From a bacterium (GTDB taxonomy: Bacteria; Verrucomicrobiota; Verrucomicrobiia; Limisphaerales; UBA11358): a stretch of 64,000 nt of DNA. The stretch covers positions 1 through 64,000 of the forward strand of contig JAJXXW010000081.1 of NCBI GenBank assembly GCA_021780905.1, in the 5' to 3' direction. The notes under the pieces are model-generated. The model was not told the DNA's origin. It searched no databases and saw only the letters and a program-made list of their open reading frames with translations. Made by a program: the position numbers and the translations under genes. Shown here in pieces: positions 26,058-35,634 of this stretch (within the stretch, counting starts at the first letter, position 1; every line of letters starts with the position of its first letter).

Positions 26058-27965
26058 TTAATTTCCAGAAGCTTCATACGCAGCCCAAGCAGCAAAATTC
26101 GGAAATGGAGACCACAAGTTTAACGGTGCTTGAGGTTGATTGTTTGCGCTTGGTAAAACAACCGGTGCATTTGCAAAATTATTGATTAGTCCGGGTGGCG
26201 CTGGCGGCGCTGGCGGCATATATGGAGGCATATCAATTTGTGGACGATTAGTATTATCATCGCTCCAAGCTAGGTCTGTTGGAAATGGCGGAATCTTTAT
26301 TGGCAAATTAGGGTTATTTGAGGCTTTATTAGGACATGGATTGTGCGCAGGGTTCGATTTATGGCCTCCTTCTTTTGGATTTAAGCCTAATCTATCCATA
26401 GTGTCATTTGCGTTATCAATTAGATTTGCCGCTCCAGCTAGTCCATCTCCAGCCCTATTACCAGACGGAGTGGTGCGTTCAAGTGGATTTCCTGCTTCAG
26501 TCGTCGGATCCGCTACTGTTGTTGGGCCGTATCTGACTTGGACAGCAGGAATATATGGATCCGCTTCTATAAATTCTGGAAAATTTACAATCTGTTGCAA
26601 TCCATACGAATCAATAAAACGTAATGGATTATTGCGGACGTAGCGATACAAATTGATGCCGCCAAGTTCCTGAATCGGGTCTTGGTTCAAGAAGCGAGCC
26701 AAGTCCGGGCTATACCAACGCAACCCAAAATCAACAATTCCACGGTAAGCCGGCTTGCTGGAAGACTGCATCACATTGACCGGCGCCAGCGGCCCCCACT
26801 GGCCGGTGACTTTTCCGAACGGATTGTAAAGATAGCGGGCGACTATATTTTCCCGCGCGTCAATCAGCGCCGTGACGTTTCCAATTCCGTCCGCATGGTA
26901 GAACGTCGAACCGTTGGTGTCCGTTCGTGCCAGCAAGCCGCCGATGCCGCCCGCCTTTCGCAAACTACCGCTCAAATCCAAGCCGCGCGTGTAAGTCACC
27001 AGCGCGTTGTTGTTCGTGTCGCGTTCCTGAATGAGCAAACGACCGTCGTAAATGTAATGCGTTTCGTTCGTCAAAACCCATGCGCCAGACTGCCACGCGA
27101 AATCCCGCGCAATGCGCCGCCGGTTCAATCCGTCATAAACAAAATCCGATTTCCAACTGCCCGCCATTGTGATGTTGGGCAACTGGTTTTCAGCGTCGAA
27201 CGCAAACGAGCGCAAGCCGTCGTTGGTCAGGCTGCCGTTGCCATCGGAATTTAACGACACGCTCGCCGGCAAATTTATCGTGACGCTGTTGGTCGCCAGC
27301 AAATTGTAAGCGTTGTGTGCAACGGTCGTGAACGTGTTATTGCCGTTCGCCAGCGTCAGGTTGGTGGCGGCAAAGGTGAAATCGCCATAGACCTGCGCCG
27401 TCTGGCCGTTCACCGTGACGCTCGCGGCGGGCGCTGGCGTCGCGCCGCTCATGGTGAAAGTGCCGCTGCGAGAGACGCTGTTCAACTGGTTGGCCGCATC
27501 TGTGGTGAACGTCTGCGCCAAGTTGCCGTTGTTGCGCGTGTGCAAGTTGTGCGCCGCATCGTAGCTAAAACCAAGCTGCTCGTTTTGCCGGGGCGTTCCA
27601 CCGGCATCACTTGCCGTCCATGAAGTCAACTGGCCGATGTTGTCGAAACCGACGGTCACGGTGGAACTGGTCAGTCCGAGATTGCGAACGATGTTCGTGC
27701 GCAAGCCAAGCGCATCGGGCGTGTAGGTGTAGCTGTCGAGCGCGTGATTCCAATGGTCGTTCAAGGCCGTGCCGGTGAGCCGCGCCAATGAATCGTAGCT
27801 GTTGGCGATGGTTGCGCCGTTGGGCAACTGGATTCCGGTAACGAGTGACGAGGCCGGTTGAAAATTGTAGCTGTAAGCGAACACGCCGGCCGGCGAAACC
27901 ACATTGGTCATGCGCCAGCCTGCATAAAATGCGGGAAGAAATATAACTTGGCATGCCGAGCGCAA
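26058..27965 (-). CDS. Orphan RHS core with a divergent C-terminal tip
   Basis: About 635 codons. From about residue 15 (AGWRMTNVVSPAGVFAY) it is collinear with the last third of the full RHS protein at 28431-33779 (there ASWRLTNTTSPAGVFAY), through YDxxRR-type repeats to the RHS core end FLNQDPIQELGGINLYRYVRNN. After DSYGL the sequence differs completely from the full-length protein: about 180 proline/asparagine-rich residues. The only start at the 5' end is a TTG, 2 bases after the preceding stop, and there is no signal peptide, so it is either translated by coupling or a silent cassette. This is the classical shape of an orphan RHS-CT module. Confidence 0.75.
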   Translation of the reverse strand: MRSACQVIFLPAFYAGWRMTNVVSPAGVFAYSYNFQPASSLVTGIQLPNGATIANSYDSLARLTGTALNDHWNHALDSYTYTPDALGLRTNIVRNLGLTSSTVTVGFDNIGQLTSWTASDAGGTPRQNEQLGFSYDAAHNLHTRNNGNLAQTFTTDAANQLNSVSRSGTFTMSGATPAPAASVTVNGQTAQVYGDFTFAATNLTLANGNNTFTTVAHNAYNLLATNSVTINLPASVSLNSDGNGSLTNDGLRSFAFDAENQLPNITMAGSWKSDFVYDGLNRRRIARDFAWQSGAWVLTNETHYIYDGRLLIQERDTNNNALVTYTRGLDLSGSLRKAGGIGGLLARTDTNGSTFYHADGIGNVTALIDARENIVARYLYNPFGKVTGQWGPLAPVNVMQSSSKPAYRGIVDFGLRWYSPDLARFLNQDPIQELGGINLYRYVRNNPLRFIDSYGLQQIVNFPEFIEADPYIPAVQVRYGPTTVADPTTEAGNPLERTTPSGNRAGDGLAGAANLIDNANDTMDRLGLNPKEGGHKSNPAHNPCPNKASNNPNLPIKIPPFPTDLAWSDDNTNRPQIDMPPYMPPAPPAPPGLINNFANAPVVLPSANNQPQAPLNLWSPFPNFAAWAAYEASGN

Positions 27966-27967
27966 AT

Positions 27968-28417
27968 CTAACTCCTTTTGAATAATTCTGGATATTTATT
28001 CAAGACAAAACTTTCCAAACCAGCGACCTTTGAATCGTAATCTTCGCTGCTAAAAAAGTTATTCAATTCTGTTAAATTGTCATAAATAACAGTTGCTATG
28101 TGATTTAATTGCTTTCGATAACATTCTTCAATATTGCTTTCATCGCGAAAATATTCAGCCGCCGGAGCGATTAAAGAGGGTTTGCTAAGGTAGTCCAAAA
28201 GGTTAAATAGATTTATTTTGTCATTTGATTGATTCGCTTTGTAAAGCGTGACATAAAACTCACGCCTGTATTTCTCAAGTTGAATTACAAAGGTTGTGGA
28301 GGCGTATTCGACCGAATACGTTTGGCCATCGTTTAATTCATTTCGCCTAGAAAAATTATATTTTTCGATGAGCGGATTGAAGTATTGTTCAATGTAATTA
28401 GCAAATATGGTTTTCAT
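27968..28417 (-). CDS. Putative immunity protein for the RHS toxin tip
   Basis: This 149-residue acidic, AT-rich gene has no recognised domain: MKTIFANYIEQYFNPLIEKY..., with a YRREFYVTLYKANQ strand region and a helical C-terminal half. It starts 13 bases after the stop of the full-length RHS gene, with a good Shine-Dalgarno AAGGA 6 bases before its ATG. Position, size and low GC fit cognate immunity genes of polymorphic toxins, which sit directly behind the toxin tip. The assignment is by context only; no signal peptide, so it would act in the cytoplasm. Confidence 0.6.
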   Translation of the reverse strand: MKTIFANYIEQYFNPLIEKYNFSRRNELNDGQTYSVEYASTTFVIQLEKYRREFYVTLYKANQSNDKINLFNLLDYLSKPSLIAPAAEYFRDESNIEECYRKQLNHIATVIYDNLTELNNFFSSEDYDSKVAGLESFVLNKYPELFKRS

Positions 28418-28430
28418 GGTGGTCCTTTAT

Positions 28431-31400
28431 TTATTTTGTCAGCTTTGAAAAATCGCTGCTCCACTTATAGCCATGTTGAACTAAATAATTGACCTCTCTA
28501 GCAAGCACTGAATTCGGATCTAGTTGCGCCGGGTTGAATTTTCCAGCAAACACTACATCATCTCCTCGTTCAACAACTCCTGCTAAATACTCTTCATTTT
28601 TAGCCCATGTCCAAGCGTCGTCAGTCACATCAAGAAACTTTGCACCGATGTCCTTTGCAAACTGGCGATAAGTCGCTCTTGGGCCAATAACAGCCAAATT
28701 CTTTGCAGTGTTTCCTGCTTCTGCTATGGCTTTGCATTTATTGGCATTTCTAGCCAATTTGGCTGCATTAGCGGCTTCTCCAAGTTCAGCTAATTCACCT
28801 ACCCCTCCCGTGGCCGCAGTTGCCGCAATCATCGCCGCCTCTTTACCAACGTGCTTTGCCTCTTCGGCGGCTTTTTGGGTTTCCTCCGGCGTCCAGCGGT
28901 TTGCGCCTTGTGAATAATGTCCCTGGTCCAAGCGTTTCAACATTCGGTCGGTAAGGTCGTCATCATCACTGTCCGCCAAGCCAAACGGGTCAAAGTGATT
29001 GACGAAATTGTTATGCACGAAGCCGTGAAGCGGAATCCCGCCCGCTTCGCCAATCGGGTCAGATGTCAGGAACATTGGCAGCCGCGTGTTCAAATCGCGG
29101 AAAGGTAAATGAAGAATCCCGGACAACGGATGCGCTGGCTCCGAGAACGACCGCATGACGTTGGCAAACGCCATCGGCCCGGACATCGCCAAAATGTTGC
29201 CGCTTGGTCCGTAAAGATACCGGCCAACGATATTTTCCGAGCCGTCCATCAAGGCGGTGACGTTGCCGACGGCATCGGCATGATAAAACACCGTGCCGCT
29301 GGTATCGCTGCGCGCCAACAACCCGCCGACACCGCCCGCGCGTTGCAACGAACCGCTAAAATCCAAGCCCCGCGTGTATGTCACCTTCGCGACGTTGTTG
29401 CTATCGCCTTCCTGAACCGGCAAATAGCCGTCATAAATAAAACGGACTTCATTGGTTTTAGTCCAAGCCGAGCCATTCCAAAAAAAGTCTCGCTCAATTC
29501 TTCGGCGATTCAGTCCGTCAAAAACAAACTCGCTCTTCCAACTGCCGGGCGCGGTTATGTTTGTCAGTTGATTTTCCGAATCGTAGCCACAGAGTAATGC
29601 CCCGTCATTCGTCAGGCTGCTATTGCCATCAAAACCGAGCGTGACATTTTGTGGCAGATTCACCGTGACGGTGTTGGTGGTTACCACGCCATAAACATTG
29701 GTGGCGATGACGGTGAAAACATTCGTGCCATTGGCCAACGTCAAATTGGTGCAGGCAAAAGTTAAATCACCGTAGCGTTGCGCTGGCTGGCCATTTACAG
29801 AAATGCCTGTGGCTGGCGCGGGCGTTGCGCCGGTCAAGGTATAAGCGCCTGCGCGGGCAACATTCGTCAGCTCATTCGCGGCATTGGCGGTGAAGGTTTG
29901 AGTGAGACCACCATTATTTCGCGTATGCAAATTATGGGCGGCGTCATACGCATAGCCAAGCTGCTCATTCAGCCGCGCCGTGCCGCTGGTTTCGCTGGCG
30001 TTCCAAGACGTGATTTGCGCGATATTATCGTATCCCACGCTAACGCTATTGTTCCCTAAGCCAAAATTGCGCGTGAGATTTGTCACCAATCCCAACGCAT
30101 CACGCTGGTAGCCGTAACCGTCCAGCGTATGTCCCCAATGGTCGTTCAAATCCGTTTCCTGCAACATTGCCAGGGCATCAAACGTGTTCACAATCTTCGC
30201 GCCGTTCGGCAGAGAGATGGAAGCTGGGAGCCAGAAATTAGGAGTTAGGAACTGGTAAGCGAACACACCGGCGGGTGATGTAGTGTTCGTTAGCCGCCAA
30301 CTTGCATCATAACCATAAGTCTGCGTCCAATTAGTGCCAAGACTCATGGCCGTGCGGAGACCTTGCACATAGCTGTAACTTACCTTTGTCCACGCATCAC
30401 TTTCGCTGGCAAGCTGGCTATTGGCTGTCCAGCCGAAACTGTGATTGCCTACCGCGTCCACCATGTTCGTCAGCCGGTTCAAAACGTCATACGCATAGGT
30501 GATGGTCTGCTGCGGGTAGGCGATGGATTTCAGATTTCCAACATTGTCATAGGAATAGCCGGTGTTGCCCTTCTCCGGCGTCCAGCGGTTCGTGATCCAG
30601 CCATTCGCATTCAGGGCAAACCGCTCAATGTTCCGGTTGAGGCCGTCGGTTTTGTTGGTCAGCCAGCCATATTCGTTGTATTGCCACGTCGTTTGATGGA
30701 GCAAACCGTCAATGAGCGAAGTCAGGTGGTTCAACGAATCGTAGCCGAACTGCGTTACTTCCGTGTTGGCGTTCGTCACGGCGGTCAAGCGGCCAGCCCC
30801 GTCCCGGCCATAGAGCGTGACCTTCTGGTTGCGGTTGGTGTAGGCGATGAGGCCGGCGGCACTGTAGCCGTAGCTTTCGCTGATGCCGTCCGGCCATGTC
30901 CGCTTGGTCAGTTCGTTGATGGCGTCGTATTGATTGGTCACAGTGATGCCATTGGCATCAGTCACACTGATGGGGCGGTTCAAGGCGTCAAAAATTCGTT
31001 GCTGCAAAGTTCCACCAGCCCCGGTGACAGAGACGGGCAGCCCCTGGACATTGTAGGCCAGTTGCACATTGCGACCCGAACCGTCGAAGGCATTGGTCAT
31101 CCGCCCGGCCAGATCGAATTGATATGTCAGGCTGCTTGAATCCGGGTAGACAATGCTGGTCAGGTTCCCCTGGTTGTCATAATTCAGGGATGTCGCATTG
31201 TTGAGCGCGTCCGTGATGGTTGTCAGCGAACCGCAGCCGCACCAGTTGTAGCTCGTCACGGCATTGTTGGCATTGGTGACGGCGACAAGGTGTTCCAAAT
31301 TATCAAAGCCATAATACGTCCAGTTGTTAAGGCGGTCCTTGCTGCCAACCAGATCCAGCCGGGAGAATACATTTGAAACGGATGTGCCATCCGGGAAAAC

Positions 31401-33779
31401 GGTGCTGGTCAGGCGGTTTAATCCGTCCCAAGTATTGGCGACGGTCAAACCCCGGTCATCGGTGATGCTGCTGGGTAGTCCCGCGCTGTAATCGCTGATG
31501 GTGAACGTCCTGCCATCCGGTGAAATGCTGATCTGCTGCAAGAGGGAACTGGTGCTGGTTGGCGGGGTGGCGGCGGCATAATAGCTGAGTGTATAAGACT
31601 TGCCGGCCGGCAACTGAACCCCCGTCAAGTTGAAGGTAGAGGAATCCCAAGTCAGCGTCGTGGCCTGATTCAAGGCGTTCGTGATGGATGTGATCTGATG
31701 GCGGCCGTTATAGCCATAATTCACAGACTGGCCGGCGGAATTGTTGACGCACACCAAGTCAACATTGTTGGTCGCGTAATAGAACGAATTGGTCAGCGTC
31801 CCGACCGTTCCCCCCGGCATTGAATAGGTAGTTATGTTGTTGGAAATCAGCCCGGCACCAGCGGCGGCGTTGATCGGATAATAATTGTAGGTGGTGTATT
31901 GGCTGGTGCCGTCCGGCAGCAGGCGGGCAACGCTGCTTGCCTGCGGGTTGCTGCCGAGCAGTTCCGCCGACGGCTTGCCCGCGTAGTTATACCAGGTCCG
32001 TAATCCCGGTGTGTTCCCGCCAGCATCCGGCGAGGGGTCGCGTTCGCTCGACAAGGCTTCCGTGATGGAAAGGTCGTCATCACCCGACATCAGCCAGTGG
32101 CGCATCCGAGCCTTGTTGAAGTCAGCGGCAGTCAGGCTGCTGATTGCGGCCGGAAACCAACTGGAAACCTGGCTGGGGTAGGCGACGCATTCGTAAAGGT
32201 TTTCCTGAACATAATCGGATAATGCCGTAAATTCCCGCCGTCCCCAGTGATAGGTGTTGCGGTAAGTCAATGCGTAGTGCGGTGTAGAGCCGGAAGTCCC
32301 GTCGTCAAAGGATTGGCCGGACACCGTGGGAGCCGTGTCCGTGCCAGTGACATTTGAGTTGTTGTGGATGTAGCAATACAACTGCTGCGAGCCTGCCTGC
32401 TGAGTGAAAATTGGCTGCGCTTGATTCTCATTGATGAAAATTGCCCGCTGGATGTAGCAGTTTGGCGCTATGGGCGCCGAGTCGGGCAGGTCATAATAGG
32501 TAAAACCCGTGCTGCCGTAGGGGGTGGTCAGGAATGAAATCCGGCCGCTGGTGTCCGCCAGATAGGCAACGGAATTGCTCAGCCCCGCCGCGTCAACGAT
32601 GCTGGATACCGATTGATCGGTGGTGGTGCTATAGGTCAGCAAGGTTTTTCGCGCGTAGGGGTCGTCTATTTCCTTCACCTGAAAACCACCGGAGATGCTA
32701 TTGGTGCCGACGTAGAGAAAGACGTTCGTGCGGCCGTCCATATCAACCACATAGCGCACACGGTAAAACGAACTGGTGCCATTGGTGACGCCATTGATTA
32801 TTTTATGCTCATAACCGATGCGGGTTGCCCGTCCCTGCGGATCAAGCCGCTGGGTCAGGAGCAGGCGCGTGGCGGAAGTGCCCGGCGAATTGTTTCCGCT
32901 GGGCGTGATGATGGCAGGATAGGCCGACAGTCCAAAAATGTCCTGGCTGCCGTCAGGATAGACGAGTTTGACCCCGATCCCGGCATCGCCCCAAAAAATG
33001 CCGTTGGCATCGGCTGCCGGCGGGTTTGAGATTACCTGTGTAGAAAGGTTGCCGGTTTCGAGGGTGGGATAGACATTGGTTGAAACCGGCTGTATTTTTA
33101 TCTGGCTTTGGGGATCGGTGGCCGATGAACTTCCAGAGGCGACGTTGTAATAATTCATGCCGCCTTCGGGACGCCAGACTAGGGCCTGATAGCCCTGGGT
33201 ATAGGGGGCATAATAGCTGGCATAAAATGTATATGGCGCATATCCAATGTCTGATTGATATTGGACACCGCCATTGCCCAGCCATTTGCCGTCCCAGGTG
33301 GAATCCCAAACCTGAACGCTCATCGTCCAATTGTTCCCCCAGGACGCATTCTTGCCACAATTATATCCAAGTGCCGCCCCCGGATATGAATATTGCTCAT
33401 AAGGATAAACATTCGGCGTGCTGGGGGCAATCTCGCCGCTTCCGGGCAACTGTGCGCGCTGGCAGTAATAAAACCGGAAGGCCATTTCCTGACCGGAAGA
33501 CATCGTGTAGCTCAAGGGCTTGTCCGACAGGCACAGGCTGATATAGGGTTCGGCCACCCACCAGCGCGGCATCCCGCAATCGCCATTGCAGCTTGACTGG
33601 TTGCCTCCCGCGCCCGATTTGCCCGATGCCAGGCCGCCCGCCCCGGCAAAATTCTGGTTGCACCCCATGTCGTTCCAGTCATGGAACCGCGCTGACACGC
33701 AAGCGCCGCCCGCCTTCGTTTCATGGGGCAGCATCAAAGACAATGTCGCCGTCACCGCCAGATACCATTTTGTTTTCAT
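28431..33779 (-). CDS. RHS/YD-repeat secreted protein with C-terminal toxin-like tip
   Basis: This protein of about 1782 residues starts MKTKWYLAVTATLSLMLPHE, a signal peptide. The N-terminal third is a distinct extracellular region with several cysteines. About 700 onward holds many YD repeats (YGYNGRHQITSITNALNQ, YQFDLAGRMTNAFDGSGR and others). The RHS-associated core ends with DPIGEAGGIPLHGFVHNNFVNHFDPFGL. After it a variable tip of about 170 residues has an Ala/Glu-rich helical linker and a compact end (about the last 100: ATYRQFAKDIGAKFLDVTDD through ASxLAREVNYLVQHGYKW-like). RHS shells encapsulate and release such tips. The tip's activity is unknown to me. The LamG gene lies 2 bases upstream; the start at 33779 is preferred for its signal peptide. 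Confidence 0.88.
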   Translation of the reverse strand: MKTKWYLAVTATLSLMLPHETKAGGACVSARFHDWNDMGCNQNFAGAGGLASGKSGAGGNQSSCNGDCGMPRWWVAEPYISLCLSDKPLSYTMSSGQEMAFRFYYCQRAQLPGSGEIAPSTPNVYPYEQYSYPGAALGYNCGKNASWGNNWTMSVQVWDSTWDGKWLGNGGVQYQSDIGYAPYTFYASYYAPYTQGYQALVWRPEGGMNYYNVASGSSSATDPQSQIKIQPVSTNVYPTLETGNLSTQVISNPPAADANGIFWGDAGIGVKLVYPDGSQDIFGLSAYPAIITPSGNNSPGTSATRLLLTQRLDPQGRATRIGYEHKIINGVTNGTSSFYRVRYVVDMDGRTNVFLYVGTNSISGGFQVKEIDDPYARKTLLTYSTTTDQSVSSIVDAAGLSNSVAYLADTSGRISFLTTPYGSTGFTYYDLPDSAPIAPNCYIQRAIFINENQAQPIFTQQAGSQQLYCYIHNNSNVTGTDTAPTVSGQSFDDGTSGSTPHYALTYRNTYHWGRREFTALSDYVQENLYECVAYPSQVSSWFPAAISSLTAADFNKARMRHWLMSGDDDLSITEALSSERDPSPDAGGNTPGLRTWYNYAGKPSAELLGSNPQASSVARLLPDGTSQYTTYNYYPINAAAGAGLISNNITTYSMPGGTVGTLTNSFYYATNNVDLVCVNNSAGQSVNYGYNGRHQITSITNALNQATTLTWDSSTFNLTGVQLPAGKSYTLSYYAAATPPTSTSSLLQQISISPDGRTFTISDYSAGLPSSITDDRGLTVANTWDGLNRLTSTVFPDGTSVSNVFSRLDLVGSKDRLNNWTYYGFDNLEHLVAVTNANNAVTSYNWCGCGSLTTITDALNNATSLNYDNQGNLTSIVYPDSSSLTYQFDLAGRMTNAFDGSGRNVQLAYNVQGLPVSVTGAGGTLQQRIFDALNRPISVTDANGITVTNQYDAINELTKRTWPDGISESYGYSAAGLIAYTNRNQKVTLYGRDGAGRLTAVTNANTEVTQFGYDSLNHLTSLIDGLLHQTTWQYNEYGWLTNKTDGLNRNIERFALNANGWITNRWTPEKGNTGYSYDNVGNLKSIAYPQQTITYAYDVLNRLTNMVDAVGNHSFGWTANSQLASESDAWTKVSYSYVQGLRTAMSLGTNWTQTYGYDASWRLTNTTSPAGVFAYQFLTPNFWLPASISLPNGAKIVNTFDALAMLQETDLNDHWGHTLDGYGYQRDALGLVTNLTRNFGLGNNSVSVGYDNIAQITSWNASETSGTARLNEQLGYAYDAAHNLHTRNNGGLTQTFTANAANELTNVARAGAYTLTGATPAPATGISVNGQPAQRYGDLTFACTNLTLANGTNVFTVIATNVYGVVTTNTVTVNLPQNVTLGFDGNSSLTNDGALLCGYDSENQLTNITAPGSWKSEFVFDGLNRRRIERDFFWNGSAWTKTNEVRFIYDGYLPVQEGDSNNVAKVTYTRGLDFSGSLQRAGGVGGLLARSDTSGTVFYHADAVGNVTALMDGSENIVGRYLYGPSGNILAMSGPMAFANVMRSFSEPAHPLSGILHLPFRDLNTRLPMFLTSDPIGEAGGIPLHGFVHNNFVNHFDPFGLADSDDDDLTDRMLKRLDQGHYSQGANRWTPEETQKAAEEAKHVGKEAAMIAATAATGGVGELAELGEAANAAKLARNANKCKAIAEAGNTAKNLAVIGPRATYRQFAKDIGAKFLDVTDDAWTWAKNEEYLAGVVERGDDVVFAGKFNPAQLDPNSVLAREVNYLVQHGYKWSSDFSKLTK

Positions 33780-33781
33780 GT

Positions 33782-35260
33782 TCAGGGAATGCTCGAATTG
33801 CCAAGGGTTGTCCAAACGGAAAAGCCTTCCGACACCTGCGGGCGCGTTCCGTATTTGTATTCTTGAAAGTTCATCAAGCCGTCGTAATCCGGGTCTTGCA
33901 AGGCCGAAGTAACCGTCAAGCCGTTCTCGATATACCACGCATACGGCACGCCATAGGCGTCGCTTTGCGGCGGTGCATTGGGGTCAATGTCGGCAATCAG
34001 GCGCGAATACGCATCGGTGATTCCGTCGCCGTTTGAATCCTGCGGCGTGCCTAACTCCAAGAAGGCATTGGGCGTTGGAATGGCAACGGAGTAGATATTT
34101 CCGTGCATCCCTTGGCCCAACCAGACCCATATCCCCGACTGCAAGGCGGCGGTAGCGAACACATCATAATAATATCCATCCAACCCGCCCTGAATCGTGA
34201 AGGTGATGACGGTCTGGCCGTTGGTGGTCACGGTGGCCGTCTGGTTGGCTATCCACACGGTATAGGCATTGGAACTATTGATGGCGGCGACACTGCCTTG
34301 CCACTGCAAATAACCTGCGCCAGTGATGGCGGAAAATGAGGTTGAAGTGAAAGACGGCGTGGACGATGCCGATGAAAGGGAATCCATCGCCAAATTCCAC
34401 GGACTCATCATGTAGAGCGGGTAGGTCTGGCTGAAAATACTCTGAATTGTGCCGCTGTCCAGCGGCACATTGTAGGTTCCCACGTTGTTAAACAGGCCGT
34501 GGGACTGATTCGTTCCGGCAGCGTCCCCGCCAATGCAAAAGCCATTCGTCAGGGCGTTCTGGCCGGGATAAACCGTCACGCCGGGGCCGTTGGTCGCCAG
34601 CGTCCCGTCCAGATAAAGCAGCGTGTTGGTCGCCGTGTAGGTCAGCGCGACGAAATGAAAATAGTTGGTCGTCCAGAAAATCGGCGCGGAAAGATAATTG
34701 GAATAATTGCCGGAATTATCGTTGGTCTGCGCCGAGAAATAAATGTTGGCTCCCGCCGGATCAACGTAGAGGCTCCACCAGCCATAATTGGAATTGGTGG
34801 TGTAGGCTCCGGCTTCAAACAGGCGAGCATACTCGCCCGGCCCGGTGCCGCCCGCGTTTGTGGATGCCCAGCTTCCCGGCGCGAACCAAAAAAGGACGCT
34901 GCCTTGTTGGACAGTCAGGTTGGTCGCGCCATTGGTTTCAACCGTGTTGAACCGCAGCCACGCGGCTTGGTTGGTGTCCACCACCAGCGAACGGCCAAGG
35001 CCGAGATAGGAAAAATTTAGGTTGGTAAAACTGACCGGGGCGTTGCTGTAATCGCTCGTCCAGTTGGTGGGGTCGTAAAACGACCACGAATTGAGCGGCG
35101 TGTAGGTCGGCCCCGGTGAACCCCCGCCGCCACCGCCGCCGGGCGGTAGCTGTGCCTGCGCGTTCGCGGCCAGAAATAAAAAACCCGCGCCGATGAAGAC
35201 GCGGGACAGCTTCAAGGCCGGAAGCCGTGACAATAGGCTTAAATACGCTTGTGGTTTCAT
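33782..35260 (-). CDS. Exported LamG-domain protein with calcium-type repeats, partner of the RHS protein
   Basis: This 492-residue protein has a signal peptide (about 1-35, ending ANAQA), a glycine-rich linker and a LamG/concanavalin-like fold at about 60-260 (SVLFWFAPGSWAS, NYFHFVALTYTATNTLLYLDGTLATNG). The C terminus has aspartate-rich loops (DSNGDGITDAYSRLIADIDP and DPDYDGLMNFQEYKYGT) like thrombospondin type 3 calcium sites. LamG domains bind glycans or proteins at surfaces. It is the first gene of the unit with the RHS gene, whose ATG comes 2 bases after this stop, so both are probably made together. Start at ATG 35260, with a long upstream extension rejected. Confidence 0.82.
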   Translation of the reverse strand: MKPQAYLSLLSRLPALKLSRVFIGAGFLFLAANAQAQLPPGGGGGGGSPGPTYTPLNSWSFYDPTNWTSDYSNAPVSFTNLNFSYLGLGRSLVVDTNQAAWLRFNTVETNGATNLTVQQGSVLFWFAPGSWASTNAGGTGPGEYARLFEAGAYTTNSNYGWWSLYVDPAGANIYFSAQTNDNSGNYSNYLSAPIFWTTNYFHFVALTYTATNTLLYLDGTLATNGPGVTVYPGQNALTNGFCIGGDAAGTNQSHGLFNNVGTYNVPLDSGTIQSIFSQTYPLYMMSPWNLAMDSLSSASSTPSFTSTSFSAITGAGYLQWQGSVAAINSSNAYTVWIANQTATVTTNGQTVITFTIQGGLDGYYYDVFATAALQSGIWVWLGQGMHGNIYSVAIPTPNAFLELGTPQDSNGDGITDAYSRLIADIDPNAPPQSDAYGVPYAWYIENGLTVTSALQDPDYDGLMNFQEYKYGTRPQVSEGFSVWTTLGNSSIP

Positions 35261-35342
35261 AAATTTTATTCCCGTGGCAGACAGACGTTGGCAATTTTGA
35301 CAAATCCGGTTTTCCCGGCAAGCAAAACCTGAAAGTCTTTTC

Positions 35343-35358
35343 ACGATATATGTATCGT
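35343..35358. promoter_or_regulatory. Palindromic operator candidate ACGATA-N4-TATCGT
   Basis: A perfect 6-bp inverted repeat with 4-base spacer, in the short divergent gap between the LamG-RHS operon and a small HTH regulator gene. The size suits an XRE dimer. Confidence 0.5.
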
Positions 35359-35392
35359 TCATTTTCACCATTAGAAAGCGATGTAATATGTC

Positions 35393-35623
35393 GTGGCAAT
35401 TTCCAAGAAAGAATGGAAGCGGATTCAAACCTTCGGCGCGAACGTGCGCCGGGAACGGGTGCGCCGCCGCTTGACCCAGGATGAGCTTGCGGAGCGTGCC
35501 GAAATAGCCACGCGCAACCTGCAAAAAATCGAGGCCGGCGAAATCAACATCCTGCTCACCACGGCCTTTCGGATTCAACTGGCGCTCCGGTGTCCGTGGA
35601 AGCGGCTGGCTCCCGCTGAATGA
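35393..35623 (+). CDS. Small XRE-family HTH regulator
   Basis: This 76-residue protein consists almost entirely of an XRE/Cro-type helix-turn-helix (VRRERVRRRLTQDELAERAE followed by IATRNLQKIEAGEINI). It begins with a GTG at 35393 (an ATG five bases upstream is in another frame). It is divergent from the LamG-RHS operon with an operator-like palindrome between them, so it probably regulates that operon and itself. It converges with the response-regulator gene 11 bases later. Confidence 0.8.
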   Translation: MAISKKEWKRIQTFGANVRRERVRRRLTQDELAERAEIATRNLQKIEAGEINILLTTAFRIQLALRCPWKRLAPAE

Positions 35624-35634
35624 TTCGCCTTCGG

